This document shows positions 36,621-47,834 of a stretch of DNA of 64,000 nt, one piece after another. The stretch spans positions 3,658,001 to 3,722,000 of the forward strand of contig NC_134662.1 in the NCBI RefSeq assembly GCF_030463565.1. The letters run 5' to 3'. The position numbers were made by a program, and so were the translations under genes. The notes below the pieces were generated by a model that saw only the letters and a program-made list of their open reading frames with translations, searched no databases and was not told the DNA's origin. This stretch comes from Pelecanus crispus. Taxonomy: Eukaryota > Chordata > Aves > Pelecaniformes > Pelecanidae. How positions within the stretch are numbered: position 1 is the first letter of the stretch; every line of letters starts with the position of its first letter.

Positions 36621-37791
36621 TGCCTTTAAGTGACAGAGGAGGACTTGGGCCAAGTGGTGACGGAGCCGAAATTACCAGACCTGAATGAAGAATGTCTCGT
36701 TCTGAAGGGCTGGTAATTCTGCAGCGTCCCACGTGGAGACTGGAAAATCTGTACGGAGCATTCAGCTAGTTTTGCCAATTTTTTGTTACTTTATATGAAA
36801 ACGCAACTTTTCTAAACCAGCTTTTTCTTAAAATCCCCTTGATCTGCTGTGTAGTGCCTGAGCCTGGCTGTTTAACATCGCTATACCCAGAATTTGTCTG
36901 CAGTGACTTATAATTCAGGTCAGTAACAGCAACGCCCCAAATGTAAGGCAAAAATTGGCTTAATTGCCCTTCTTCGGCAGTTCCAGTATTAATGGCAGCA
37001 GTTCAAGTGAGTTTAAACTGACCTTGTCGCATCAAAAAACCTGCGTTTAAACCATTGCTTTCTCTTTTGCCATTACTTTTGCAAAGTAGTAACTTTTTAC
37101 TTCACTGGTTTTTATTCTTTTCTCTGCACTTGAATGGCTGCTAACATCTTTGATTATCTTTAAAAAGCGTGGGCGCGTGGCAAGCCTGCGTTCTCTGAAG
37201 AATGGCAGTACCTCTGCTCTCTCAAAGTTTACTATTGCGTGCGTTTCTGTATCTCTTCTTTTTTTTTAAGCTAACAATGAAATGTATTTATTTCAGTTCC
37301 GGTTGTGTTTAGAACTGGCTAATCTCTCCCTCCGATGGATTATTTATTAAACTGCTGCTTTCCTGTTGTGTTGGAAGTTTCTCTGTCCTTGTCCTTCTCC
37401 ATGCCTGTGTTACAGGACCGCTTTCCAAGCCTGCCCCGTGCTTCTGCCCAGCACATCTCGACCCTTGTAAATGGTGCTGAAGAGGTTGTTACAAGAGACT
37501 ACGCATCAGGCCTTGCAACTTGACCTCCTGTCCTGGATGGGTGCAAGTTGCTGAGTTATTTCTACCAGTTCCTTAAAACTAAAGTGTTCTAGACCAAAAA
37601 GTTCTTGGAACTAATTCACATTCACCCTTGATCCTAAAATGGCTATCCAGGTTTCCACTGGAGTATTAAAATAGCACTACCTCGAGCGCTTGAACTTCTC
37701 CGGTGCTTAGGCATAAAGTGTTCTGAGCCCTGACCCCGCTGCTCATCGCGCTGGACGGGGGCCGAGGGGGAGCAGTTTTTGGGCAGTTTGT
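36621..37791. other. Intergenic, nothing recognised
   Basis: AT-moderate sequence with no exon, RNA gene or repeat that I can identify, ending at the LTR insertion. Confidence 0.5.
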
Positions 37792-38347
37792 TGTCGTGGC
37801 TTAGCCCCAGCCGGCAACTCGGCACCACGCAGCCGCTCGCTCACTGCCCCTGCCCCGGTGGGATGGGGGAGAGAATCGGAGGAGTAAGAGTGAGAAAACT
37901 CCTGGGGTGAGAGAAGAACAGTTTAATAATTGAAATAAAGTAAAATAGTAATGATAATAATAACAAGACAATAATGATATAATATACAAAGCAAGTGATG
38001 CACAATGCAATCGCTCACCACCCGCCGACCGATGCCCAGCCAGTTCCCAGCAGCGATCGCTGCTCCCTGGCCAACCCCCCCAGTTTCCATACTGCCCATG
38101 ATGCCGTATGGTATGGAATAGCCCTTGGGCCAGTTGGGATCAACTCTTCTGGCTGTGCCCCCTCCCAGCTTCTTGTGCCCCTGGCAGAGCATGGGAAGCT
38201 GAAAAGTCCTTGACTGGCATAAGCAGTGCTGAGCAACAACTAAACCATCAGCGTGTGATCAGCATTCTTCTCATCCTAAATCCAAAACACAGCGCTATGC
38301 CTGCTACTAGGAAGAAAATTAACTCTATCCCAGCCGAAACCAGGGCA
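37792..38347 (-). mobile_element. Solo LTR of an avian endogenous retrovirus, ERVL-like
   Basis: About 556 bp closely matching the LTR at 55690-56244 over its whole length. It begins TG and ends CA, and the short word TTGT lies directly outside both ends. Read on the minus strand it has the layout of a widespread avian LTR, starting with CCTGGTTTCAGC-type sequence and ending in GGGGCTAAG-type sequence, with an ATTAAA poly(A) motif toward its 3' part. No internal retroviral genes are present, so it is a recombined solo LTR fossil. It is diverged from its sister copy by several percent, suggesting a moderately old insertion. Confidence 0.85.
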
Positions 38348-41300
38348 TTGTGCAGGGCAATATTTACAGCATCGGGCCAAGCAGGGAGCGGCAAAACACC
38401 CCAGAGGAGCGAACGGTCTGCCGTGTGTGGTGGGCCAGTGCCGCAGTGCCGTAGCTGTCGCCTTCAGCAGGTGAAGGCTTGCTGGCGGGTTTGTGTGAGC
38501 CGGGCCAGGGCTGCCTGCCCCCATCCCCTGCCTGCCCCCATCCCCTGCCCGCGACGGAGCAGGGCCCGGCGCCGCGTCCCCGGCCCCTGCCTCCCCATGC
38601 CAGCGCCTGCCCCGCAGGAGACTCCTCCCAGCACTGGTTTTAGCTTCCCAGGCTTACATCTTCATTTCCAGCCAGGCTTAATTTAGATCTTATCTCACTC
38701 ATTTAAACACTTCTTTTGGTGCTTATGAGCGAACAATATAGTCACAAGAAGTATAAACACATCCAAGTCGTCTCTTGGATGGGATCTGGGGTTTGATGGC
38801 TGGTATCCTGTAATGAGTTGGAAACACAAGCCATCTATTATACAAGGTGTTACCTTTTGTATTTATTTCCTCTGGGCTTGAGCTTAGTTTTATTTTTTTC
38901 ATCTGTATTTGAGAAAGAACTCTCAGCTGGTCTCACTTTGCATTACTGGAGAAGAAAGGGAAGGTATTTCAGTACCGCGTGTTGCTGGCCGTCCTCTCCT
39001 CGATGCGGTGGTCGTTCGGGCGGCACGCGCAGCCCAGCATTGCTGCGATGGGGATGAGGGGCAGAGCCGGTCTGCGGGACGGGCCTCCCCGGGGTGGGAT
39101 GGTGTTTTGCACCATGTAGAAAACTTTAATCTTGTTCCAGTCATCCTGTCATTTCTGATATTGGGCGTTAGCGAGTGCCGGTGAAGACAGACCCGGGCTC
39201 CGGTGTTGCCGGAGGCGGCGCGGGGGTATCCTGTGCCGGGGGCCAGCGCTCGTCCCTCTGCGGTTTGTCTCTCCCCACCGAACTGTTTTGTTTCCTGAGA
39301 AATGGCTCTGGACCGAGCGTTGCCCAGCAAGAGCCCCCTGCTCCTGCCCCTCAGGAGGAAGCACAATCAGCTTCCAGGAAAAGTGCTCAGGCTTCGTGAA
39401 AACGCACCGTTCCCTTCGCTCTGACCTGAAAGGTTTCCTGCTGGGTGGAAAACTCTCCTGGTGCCTAAGCTTGCTCTTTCCACCCTGTGGCTGCAACACG
39501 TTGACCTCTCTTTGCCATGTTCGGGATGGAGGGAAGATCCTCCGAGTCTGTCAAAGGAAAGACCCCAAAGAGGTGATGGAGCCGGGAGCTGCCGTGGGTC
39601 ACTGCGCGGTGGGCGAGCTCGGGGTCAAACCTGCGGGAGCTGCCCTGAGGGCCCGCTGCCACGTTACTCGGAGCTTGGATGAGTCCCTGGACCTCCCCCT
39701 GCCTCAATGACCACGTCATTAGAGCTGGCCCTCATGGAGCTGGAGGTTTATCAGGTTCCTGTAACTCCGGCTTCCTCTGTGATCCATGTTGCCCATCAGC
39801 CCACGCAGCGGAGGCCGGGGCAGCTCCTAGGTGCTCGTGGCGCCAAGTGGTCTACAAAACTTCTCCGAAATGGAGGAAGTGCATCATGAGGCGCTGGACT
39901 TTCTGGTAGCTATTAATTTCCTGATGACCTGTAAGGGAAGCTTCTTTTTAAAAGAAAGACCTGCTCTGTAAGTGCTCAACTCTGGTTTGGACACTGGTTT
40001 ATGGGGTTTGTTGGGGTTTTTTTCTTATCTGCAGCATCATTTTGAGGGCCACCCAAGGGCTTGGGGTGCGATGCTGAGAGCTCATGGAGAGCTGCTTCTC
40101 ATGGGAACGTCAGTCTGGCCCCGGATGGCCACAGCCGCTTCGCCCCACTGCTCACAGGCTCTGCAGCTCCGTAGCCCCCGGCACCAGGCACGGACCTGGC
40201 AGGCAGAGCCGCCGGCAGGCGCCGAAAGGCCGGGACCGATCCCCCCGGGACCTGTCGGCGCTGGTCCCTCATTGCAGGAGCCCCAGCAGGAGCCCTAGCT
40301 GAAAGCTGCACCAGACCCCAGCCCAGGGTGGCTTCTAGGGCTTGGAAAATTTATTTTTTTTAACTGTCTGTGTTTCGCCCCTCCTGCCCCAAAATCCTGT
40401 AGCAGCGAGCGTGGTCTGTGAGGACGGTATTTCCCTTCTTTAAACTCTTGGTGACATTCTGAAGCAGTCCTTCCCCTAATGAAGTAACTCATCGCTTGGT
40501 GCTTACCCTCTCTGCAAACCACTGTGGCTGTGCCGCCTGTGCAGCCCTGACCGTTCCCTCCCGGGACTCGCCCGGGGCTTTCGCTCGCCCATCACCCCCG
40601 GAGGGACCAGTGGGGCGGCCTTGTGTATCTGAGTGGGTGCTGTGGGTCTGGGCTGTGGGAGCGGCAGGCAAAACCCTGGCATCGCCTGCGCGTCCTCAGG
40701 CATCCCGGGCTCGCTGCTGGGAAAAGCCTGGCCGGCGCAGGGAGCAGCCCGGGCCGTGGCTTGTCTCACACCAGGGCTGGGCCAGGGGCTCCGTTGGCCA
40801 CTGGAAACTCCGGGAAGTAGCTCTGATAACACAGGATGGAAGGAACAAAAACCCCAGATCCATTAATCACCCGGCTTTCGGCTGAATGTGCATATTTGAT
40901 GGTGGCTGTTTACAGAGCACTTCCCTTGCTCGGAGGCCTCCTAGACCATCAAAGGATTAATTGTCCGGCCTCCCGAAAGGATGCGCGACGCCTCTGCCTC
41001 TCTGGAGAGTTCTCTTCTGGGAAACAGCCAGGTCCTGCACCTTCCACCTTCTGCGACAGGAGGTGCAGGGCTGGGCACGTCCCCTCCCTCGGCCCTTTGG
41101 CACCTTCCCTGGCCCCGGCCGCAGCCCGGCGGGACGGGAAGGGGCAGAGCTGCTTCCCAGGGCGCTGGGTAGGAGCGAGGAAGCGATGCCAGACCCGCCG
41201 TGAGACAGAGGACCCGCGCTGAGGCTGTGCCAGGGCCCTGGGGCTAGATAACGCGGGGTAATCAGTCTTCCACGTGGTAGCACTTTCTCCTTCTATACCA

Positions 41301-42140
41301 TAAAACCAGCCCTCCCAGGAACACCTACCTTCATCCTTGAAAACACCCCGTTCTGGGAATAAACGGTGTTTGCAGCCCTGCTTGTCAGCACCCGAGCCCA
41401 GGGCTGGACACCTCCTCCCTCTGCCCTGGGGATGCGCCTTTCCAAACCCCACATTTTGGGGCAGTTGGTGCTCGGGGCCGGGTTCCTCCCGCGTGTCCTT
41501 GTGCCGCTGCCCAGGCTGTGATGGGGGCTGCCCGCTCCCGAGGCTGTGTTCCGGGGCCACCCTCCCTCTGCCCTGCGTGCTGGCCGCAGGCAGCCGTGCT
41601 CGCCGGCAATGTTAAATGCGGGCCCTGGCCCCGCTTTTTGGGCGGGGGGGGGTCTGAGGCAGCCCCCTCCGACAGACAGGCGTCCCCAGCCAGTCCCATG
41701 ATGGTTCGTTTCAGCTGTTGGTGCTTGGGGCATGAAAATGGGTGGTTTGCCAGGGGCTCCGGTGGGGGAACGGTGGAGCCCGGTGAGAATTGGGGAAGGG
41801 ACGGGATCTCAGCTGCAGCTTGGGGTGCGGGTGCCTGTGCAGGGCTGCCCGGTGGGGGTGGCGGGGGCCCCTGCAGCCATGGGGGGACCCTTTGGAACAA
41901 GGGCTCTCACGGGTTTGGGGCTCCCAGCATGGCCCTGGGTTGCGGAGCTGGGTGTTGCGCAAGAGCTGAAATTGGAAGAAAATCAGAGACCTCCCTCTTG
42001 GAAATACCCCTCGGGCTGGAAAGTCACGGAGGTCCCTGGGCCGGTGCTTGCAGGGGCGGTTCCTGCAGAGCTTAAGAAGGGCTGAGGACGGGGCTGGCAG
42101 CCAGAAGGAGACAGCCCCAGCCGGCAGCGTTCACTCTCTG
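38348..42140. other. Intergenic upstream of MADCAM1
   Basis: About 3.8 kb without a recognisable gene. Several short open frames exist but none shows a known motif or splice-supported structure. A GGAAGGA-type purine run lies at about 42139-42160, just before the MADCAM1 first exon. Confidence 0.5.
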
Positions 42141-42205
42141 GAAGGAGGGAAGGAAGGAAAGCCAGCCCTTGCTGCTGCCCTACCCTGCCGCTGGCTCTTC
42201 AGGCG

Positions 42206-45200
42206 ATGGAGCCGACTCCTCTCCTCCTCCTCCTCGGCTTGCTGTGGGGCTGCAGTGGTGAGTGCCACGGGGCAAGAGCCATCCCGATCCCCTAACCCGC
42301 CATGCTGCCCTGCCCTGCCTGCCGCTCCCTTCGCTTCGCCGCACGGCACTGCGAGCCAACGCGGCCGCAGGGTCTCCCCGCTGTTGAGCCCCGACAGCTG
42401 CCCTGCCCCGCGTGCGTCGCTGCGACGGCGCTCAGAGCCGTGCGAGCGCCAGTGGGCGCCTGGCCTGGGTTCGCTGTCCCGCTGCCAGAAGAGCAGCGAT
42501 GCTGGTGAAGGATGAGAACCGGGGGAAAGGGGCGTTTGGGCTCATTTCTCCAAGAAATGGCTGGAAAATCTCAGTGGTAGACAGAGGCGGATCAAGCGGC
42601 AATGCCTGAGCCGGCGATTGCCGCAGGCACGTCGGCTCTGCGGCACTTCGGATGCTTGGTGGCGGCGAGCGGCTGCCCCGGAACAGCGGCACAGCGGGGG
42701 AAGCCTCGACTGCCCTAACGAGCTGTTGCTAACGAGCAGTGCCCCCCCCGCGGGGACGGGGAAGGAGCTTGGGCAGCGCCTGAGCGTGACCGTGGGTTTA
42801 GAGCACGAGGCTGGTGGGGAGCGGCTGAAGGAGCTGGGGTTGTTTAGTCTGGAGAAGAGGAGGCTGAGGGGAGACCTTATTGCTCTACAGCTGCCTGGCG
42901 GGAGGGGGCAGGGAGGGGGGTGTTGGGCTCTTCTCCCAAGTAGTTAGTGATAGATGAGAGGAAATGGGCTCAAGCTGCGCCAGGGGAGCTTTAGATTGGA
43001 TATTAGGAAAAATTTCTTCATGGAAGGGGTAGTCAAGCATTGGAACAGGCTGCCCAGAGAGGTGGGGGAGTCCCCATCCCTGGAGGAGTTCAAAAAACGG
43101 GCAGAGGTGGCACTTTGGGCCATGGTTTAGTGGACATGGGGGTGTTGGGTTGATGGTTGGACTGATGATCTTAGAGGTGCTTTCCAACCTTAATGATTCC
43201 TAGTTTTACTTTCATTAAAAATAATCCAGCCACCAAGCCAGGAAACATGAAATTGCTACTCTCCTTAATTGGTTTAGGGGTGGACTTGGTAATGTTGGGT
43301 CAATGGTTGGACTGGATGATCTTAAAGGTCTTTTCCAACCTAAATGATTCCATGATTCTATGATTCTATGATTCTCAGCAAATGGGGGAACCGGCACCCC
43401 ATTTGCCTTGTAAATGACTGGGTTCTGGTGATTGTCCCCTTCCCTAAACCCCATGGTTTCCTTCTTCCTCCACCCAGGGCGACCCACTGACAAGCTGGTG
43501 GTGGTGCCGCGGGAGCCGGTGGTGCAGTACGGGGGCTCGGCGCAGCTGAACTGCTCCCTGGCGTGCGCGGAGGGCACGGTGCAGTGGAAGGGGCTGGACA
43601 CCAACCTGGAGACCATCATCACCTTCCCCACTTACAGCATCCTGCACATCACCAGCGCCGTGGTCACCACAGGGGGCACCAAGATCTGCCATGGGACCTG
43701 CGATGGGCAGCACTACCAGCACAGTGTCAACCTGAATGTCTACGGTAAGCGTCCCCCAGCCCATCCCTCACCACCTCCCCAGCAAAGTCCTGCATCCCCC
43801 GAGGCAACCCGCTCCCTCCTGGACAGCGGTGCCAAAAATCACCGCTTGACGCTGCAATTTCTCTCTCAGCCCTCCCAGATACGCTGCAGCTGGAGGTGGA
43901 ACCCCACGCCCTGGAGCCAGGGCAGCCTGCCAGCCTGCGCTGCTCGGCCCGGCAGGTGTACCCGCTCAAGGGGCTGGAGTTGACCTGGTACCGGGGGGAC
44001 CAAGAGCTGGCGCTTAAAGACTATGATGACACGGAGACCGAGGAGCAGCTGTTTGACATCGTGTCCACGCTGCCGGTGGATGGGAAGGAGGTGGTAGAAG
44101 GGGTGGAGTTCAGGTGCAAGGTGACGCTGAACATCGGGCAGGAGACCTTCACCCGGGTGGCATCTGTGACCGTGAGCACTGCGGGTGAGTGCCGGGGTGG
44201 GAGCCAGGGACCCGGGCTCGCACGCTGCCCCGTCCGCTGGAGCTGCCCCCCATTGCCCTGTGCTGCTTGAAGTCGCTTTGCTGGAGCGAGAGCAGCCCCC
44301 ATTTCTGCACCGCTTAGCAAATCTCTCATCCCTGTCCCCATCCCCGCTGCCGTGCCAGCTGTGCCCATTTGCTCCTGCTCGCTGCTTCTCCCTGCCCAGG
44401 ACTGGCTGCGTTCGTGGGGTGGAGGAGGATGGGATTGTCAGGCAGCGCGGGTGGAGGGGGCTGTCACCCTGTGGGGATCTGTCCCCATCCCGGCTCCGAG
44501 CTGTGGTGAGGCCGCTCATAACCTGCTGTGTTCACAGCTGTGACGGAGCAGCCAGTGGCCATAGCCACCTCCACGGGGAGTCCCCGGACAGCGGCGGCTA
44601 CGATGGGGAGCCCCAGCACCGCCGGGCCCGTGACCACCACAGCCCTGCCCCTAGAGACAAGCGTCCCCACGCATGATCCCACAACAGCCCTGACCACCAC
44701 ACCGTGGGAGCCCAATGCTGAGACCACCCTGGAGCTGGCTGCTGCCACCAAACCCCCCTGCACAGAGCACCCTGCTCCCCACAGCCTCATCGCAGGCAGT
44801 CCCATGGCACAGCCGGCCGTCACCACGCTCCCTGCCTCCGGCACCGCGAGTGCCCCAGCTGAAGCGCAGGTGACGGCCATGGACAGCAATGGCTGGGGCT
44901 CTTCCCCAGCGGCGAAGGAGACAGGGCTGTCTGTGGGGACAGCACCCACCTGCAGCCTGCAGATCTGGTCACTGCCTCCCAACGGGACGCGGGGCAGGGC
45001 CCTGCGCATCGAGTGCCGCGCGCAGTGTGCCGGGAACGCCACCGTCCGCTGGCAGCAGACCCCCGTGAACCTCTCGCAGTACCGGGAGGAGGTGACGGGC
45101 AGCAGCTCCACGCTGCGGCTGGACAGTGCCGAGCCCTGGCACCAGGGCCACTACCAGTGCGTCCTGCACGGCCACAACTCCCAGGCGGTCACCCTGCAGC

Positions 45201-45500
45201 TGATGGTCTTGGACGGTGAGTGGTGCTACCGTACCCCCCATCGCTTGGGCTTGGGCTGCAGCACGTGGTGTTAGTGCCGTGTTCGGTGCTTGGGGGGTGT
45301 TTTGCTCACCCCCGTGTATTTGCTGGCGTGGGCAGAGTCTGCCCGCAATTACACGTCCTCCTCATGTCTTTGCAGATTCTTTCAGCACAGTCCCTGCCAT
45401 CGCCGTGGGGACAACGGTCTCGCTGTTGGGGCTGGTCATGAGTGGCATCATGTCTCGTCGCCTGTGGAAACGATTCAGATCTCAGTACAAGCTGCCCTAG
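42206..45500 (+). CDS. MADCAM1: MADCAM1, mucosal addressin, 5 coding exons
   Basis: Exons 42206-42257, 43478-43744, 43870-44184, 44538-45215, 45376-45500, all GT-AG and phase 1, giving 478 residues. Signal peptide 1-18 ([18 protein letters not shown]). Ig domain 1 has the double cysteine pairs CSLAC (43/47) and CHGTC (88/92) and the motif GLDT (Leu57-Asp58-Thr59), which in mammals binds integrin alpha4-beta7. Ig domain 2 (107-211) carries the acidic loop [10 protein letters not shown] typical of MAdCAM-1. Exon 4 encodes a Thr/Ser/Pro-rich mucin-like stalk (about 212-325) and then a third Ig domain (about 326-437) with IECRAQC and HYQCVLHG. Exon 5 gives a transmembrane helix (about 442-462) and a short basic tail ending QYKLP. 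Role: endothelial receptor directing lymphocytes to gut tissue. CR1 sequence lies in intron 1. Confidence 0.93.
42797..43380 (+). mobile_element. CR1 LINE 3' end, composite of two CR1 tails
   Basis: Typical CR1 3' sequence in plus orientation: TTGTTTAGTCTGGAGAAGAG, GGAAATGGGCTCAAGCTGC, TTGGATATTAGGAAAAATTT, TTGGAACAGGCTGCCCAGAG, then a tail ending CCAACCTTAATGATTCC near 43200. It is followed by about 60 bp and a second CR1-type tail (GGACTGGATGATCTTAAAGG) ending in ATTCTATG repeats at about 43375. It is truncated at the 5' end, as usual for CR1, and lies within MADCAM1 intron 1. The same composite occurs at 49640-50185. Confidence 0.9.
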
Positions 45501-46190
45501 GAGTGGGAGCTGCCTACATACACCCACAGCCCCCCGAAACCAGTCCCTGCTGTCGCCCTTTCTGCTGCTGGCCTCACCCGGCCCCTGGGACGTCGAGCAG
45601 CCGATGGAGCCCAGCGGAGCTGGTGGGGTGTGGGATGCTGCTGTGAGACCCGAGAGAAGAGCAGCCCCCACCCCAGGACAAACTCCGGGGCCCAGAGACC
45701 TCTGAGCTGCTGCTGCTTTTGAAAGCTTCCCCCATGCGTGAGGCTGCTGCTGCCCGGGACGCTGAGGGGCTTGTGCTGCCCTGGGGGGTCTCCAAGCACC
45801 GGGAACTGCTTGGCTCCTGGGAGCATGGCCCGCTGCTCGGAGGAGCTCACGCGTGAGTCCTGCGGGATTGGAGAGCCTCGGGGCTGCCCACGGGACACCG
45901 GGAGAGGGGAAGGCCGGAAGGGAGATGAGCAGAGACGGCCGCAGCGCCGTGGGACTGGGACGCTCCTGGGGCTGGATCACGTTGGGCCGGCGCTGGGCGC
46001 TGCGGGTGGTTTGGCCCTTGGGGGGTCCCGGCACCCAGGCGGATGGGCAGGAGAGCGGCGGCCCATCGTCTGTCACGACAGAGGGGTCAGAAGCAGCCCT
46101 GGGGGTGGGTGTACATCCCCTGAGCGCAGGCGGAGGAGAGCAGGGCCTCGGTGTGCGGGGTGCTCCAATAAACGATTGTTTCTGTTTGAA
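45501..46190 (+). other. MADCAM1: MADCAM1 3' UTR and poly(A) signal
   Basis: Non-coding sequence after the MADCAM1 stop, with AATAAA at 46167-46172, so the transcript should end near 46185-46195. This gives a 3' UTR of about 690 bases. Confidence 0.7.
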
Positions 46191-46229
46191 CACGGAGCAA
46201 GTGTCGTTTTGGCCAGGGACATGGCAGCC

Positions 46230-46402
46230 TAGGGGCCCCTCAGCGGCACCGGGCCTGGGACCCCCTCAGCGGCCCCGGGCCCTGCAGCCCCTCACCAGCC
46301 CCGGGCCGGGGACCACTCAGCGGCCCCGGGCCCTGCAGCCCCTCACTGGCACCGAGCCTGGGGCCCCTCAGCGACCCCGGGCCCTGCAGCCCCTCACGGG
46401 CC
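46230..46402. repeat. Tandem repeat, about 3.5 copies of a 51-52 bp unit
   Basis: The block CTCAGCGGCCCCGGGCCC followed by TGCAGCCCCTCAC recurs at about 46265, 46316 and 46367. It lies between the MADCAM1 poly(A) site and the TPGS1 promoter. Confidence 0.85.
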
Positions 46403-46564
46403 GGCCCTGCGGGAGGCCCCGGGCGCGGCGCGGGTCACCGGGCAGCGTCCGCAGCGACCGCCGGGCGCCCGGTTGCTAAGGGCGGGGCACCTGCCCGGAG
46501 TAGCCATGGCGGTCGGGGCGCTCCGCCGCGTTACAGCTTCCAGGGCGGCTCCTTTGCCCACACT

Positions 46565-46733
46565 CAAGATGGCGGCCCGCGGCCTCGCCCAATGGCGGCT
46601 TGCTCGCCTGCCTTCCTGCCCACCGATTGGTTGCCAGTGTGCAAGATGGCGGCGCGGGAACTTCCCGCCCCGGCGGAATGGCGGTCCAAGATGGCCGGAA
46701 CTGGCCTTCGCCGCCCGCAGCCAAGATGGCGGC
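46565..46733 (+). promoter_or_regulatory. TPGS1: TPGS1 promoter with four YY1-type AAGATGGC motifs
   Basis: AAGATGGCGGC at 46565-46575, 46643-46653 and 46723-46733, plus AAGATGGCC at 46688-46696, all on the plus strand and CpG-rich. The last copy contains the TPGS1 start codon itself. AAGATGGCGGC is the established YY1 consensus, often placed at or just after start sites of TATA-less genes. An inverted CCAAT (ATTGG) lies near 46625. Confidence 0.65.
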
Positions 46734-47834
46734 GTACGAGAAGCGGCGGGCGGCCGCCGCCCCGGTCCCGGTGCCGGTGCCGGTGCCGGTGCCGGTGCCG
46801 GTGCCGGTGCCGGTGCCGGTGCCGGTGCCGGTGCCGGTGGCGGGCAGCGGGCTAGCGGAGCCGGCTGGCGCGGCGGCCGGCGGGCAGGGAAGCGAGGCGG
46901 AGTTTCTGCTGCAAGCCGGCGTCACCGCCATGGTGCGGGAGGCGCTGCTGAAGGTGCTGGAGGCGCGGCCCGAGGAGCCCGTCTCCTTCCTGGCCGACTA
47001 CTTCGAGCGGCTGGTGCTGGGCAGCCCCGGCGCGGCGGGCGAGGCTGCCGCGGAGCCCCCGGGGCCGCCGCAGCGCCTGGCCCGGGCGCTGTGGTACGTG
47101 CGCCTGGCTCACCACTCCCACAGGTGCGGGCGGGCGGCGGCGGGGGGGCGGGCGACGGACTACAGCTCCCGGCGTGCCCCGCGGCCGCGGCCTCCCCGCG
47201 CAAGGCGGCCGGGCGCCCGGGGCACGCTGGGAGTTGTAGTTCGGAGCGGGAGGGGGGGTGAGGCCGCGTGTCTGTGTCTGTGTCTGTGCTGTGTCGCGAC
47301 AGGACGGCCTTCGACAGCAACGCCGGCGCGGCCTACGAGGTGCTGGGCGCCGGCGGGCGGCGGCGGAAGGCGGGTGTGGACGGGCGGCTGTACAGCGAGC
47401 TGCTGCGGCGCATCTGCCAGCATGGGGGAGCGCCCGCGGAGGCGGCGGCCGCGCTGCTGGGGCGAGTCCGCTGCCGCGACCACGAGGCCGTGCCTTTCGA
47501 CGTCTTCCGCTACGGCGTCCTCACCTGCTTCGTGCTGCTGGAGTTCGCGGCCAAGGCGGACGCGCTCTTCGGCGTCCTGGACGGCGGCTCCGGTGCCGCC
47601 GACGGGAGGGTCTGCCAGGCTGTGCTGCGGGCGCTGGAGGACGCGCTGGGTGCCGGCAACTTCTCTCTCCCCAGCCGCTACCTGGAGGCGGGCTCCAAGC
47701 TGGGGCCGGACGGCCTGGCCCTGGCCATGGACCGGGCACTGCAGGAGAGGAAGCTCGGCAGCTCCATGAGCCGGGAGGAGTTCCTGAAGAAAGCCACCGC
47801 CTTGTTCGTTGCAAAAGTGAAGCCCGTTGAGTAA
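46726..47834 (+). CDS. TPGS1: TPGS1, tubulin polyglutamylase complex subunit 1
   Basis: Two exons, 46726-47123 and 47303-47834, give 309 residues (human about 290). After MAAYEKRR comes (Pro-Val)13, then the conserved region [29 protein letters not shown] (about 64-95), which looks like an RIIa/Dpy-30-type dimerisation helix pair, [13 protein letters not shown] at the exon junction, [48 protein letters not shown] and the terminal block [24 protein letters not shown]1 is a non-catalytic subunit of the TTLL1 polyglutamylase complex, which adds glutamate side chains to tubulin and is needed for cilia and sperm flagella. The ATG sits within a YY1-type motif, so the 5' UTR may be very short. Downstream of MADCAM1 and upstream of CDC34 as in human. 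Confidence 0.94.
46762..46839 (+). repeat. TPGS1: CCGGTG hexanucleotide array coding (Pro-Val)13
   Basis: A 78-bp run of CCGGTG (first unit CCGGTC) in frame in TPGS1 exon 1. All frames are stop-free. It inserts 26 residues that I do not recall in mammalian TPGS1 and is likely to vary in length. Confidence 0.95.
47159..47240. promoter_or_regulatory. TPGS1: Inverted pair of ZNF143-type sites in TPGS1 intron 1
   Basis: ACTACAGCTCCCGGCGTGCC at 47159-47178, and the same motif on the opposite strand at 47221-47240 (ACTACAACTCCCAGCGTGCC on minus). These match the ACTACAA-TCCCA-NATGC-type ZNF143/Staf consensus. They lie in the 179-bp intron, so this intron may hold promoter activity (inference). Confidence 0.6.

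Noticed and set aside
37792-38347. Retroviral coding genes attached to the LTRs
   Set aside because: Both elements are solo LTRs; flanking DNA shows no gag, pol or env-like sequence.
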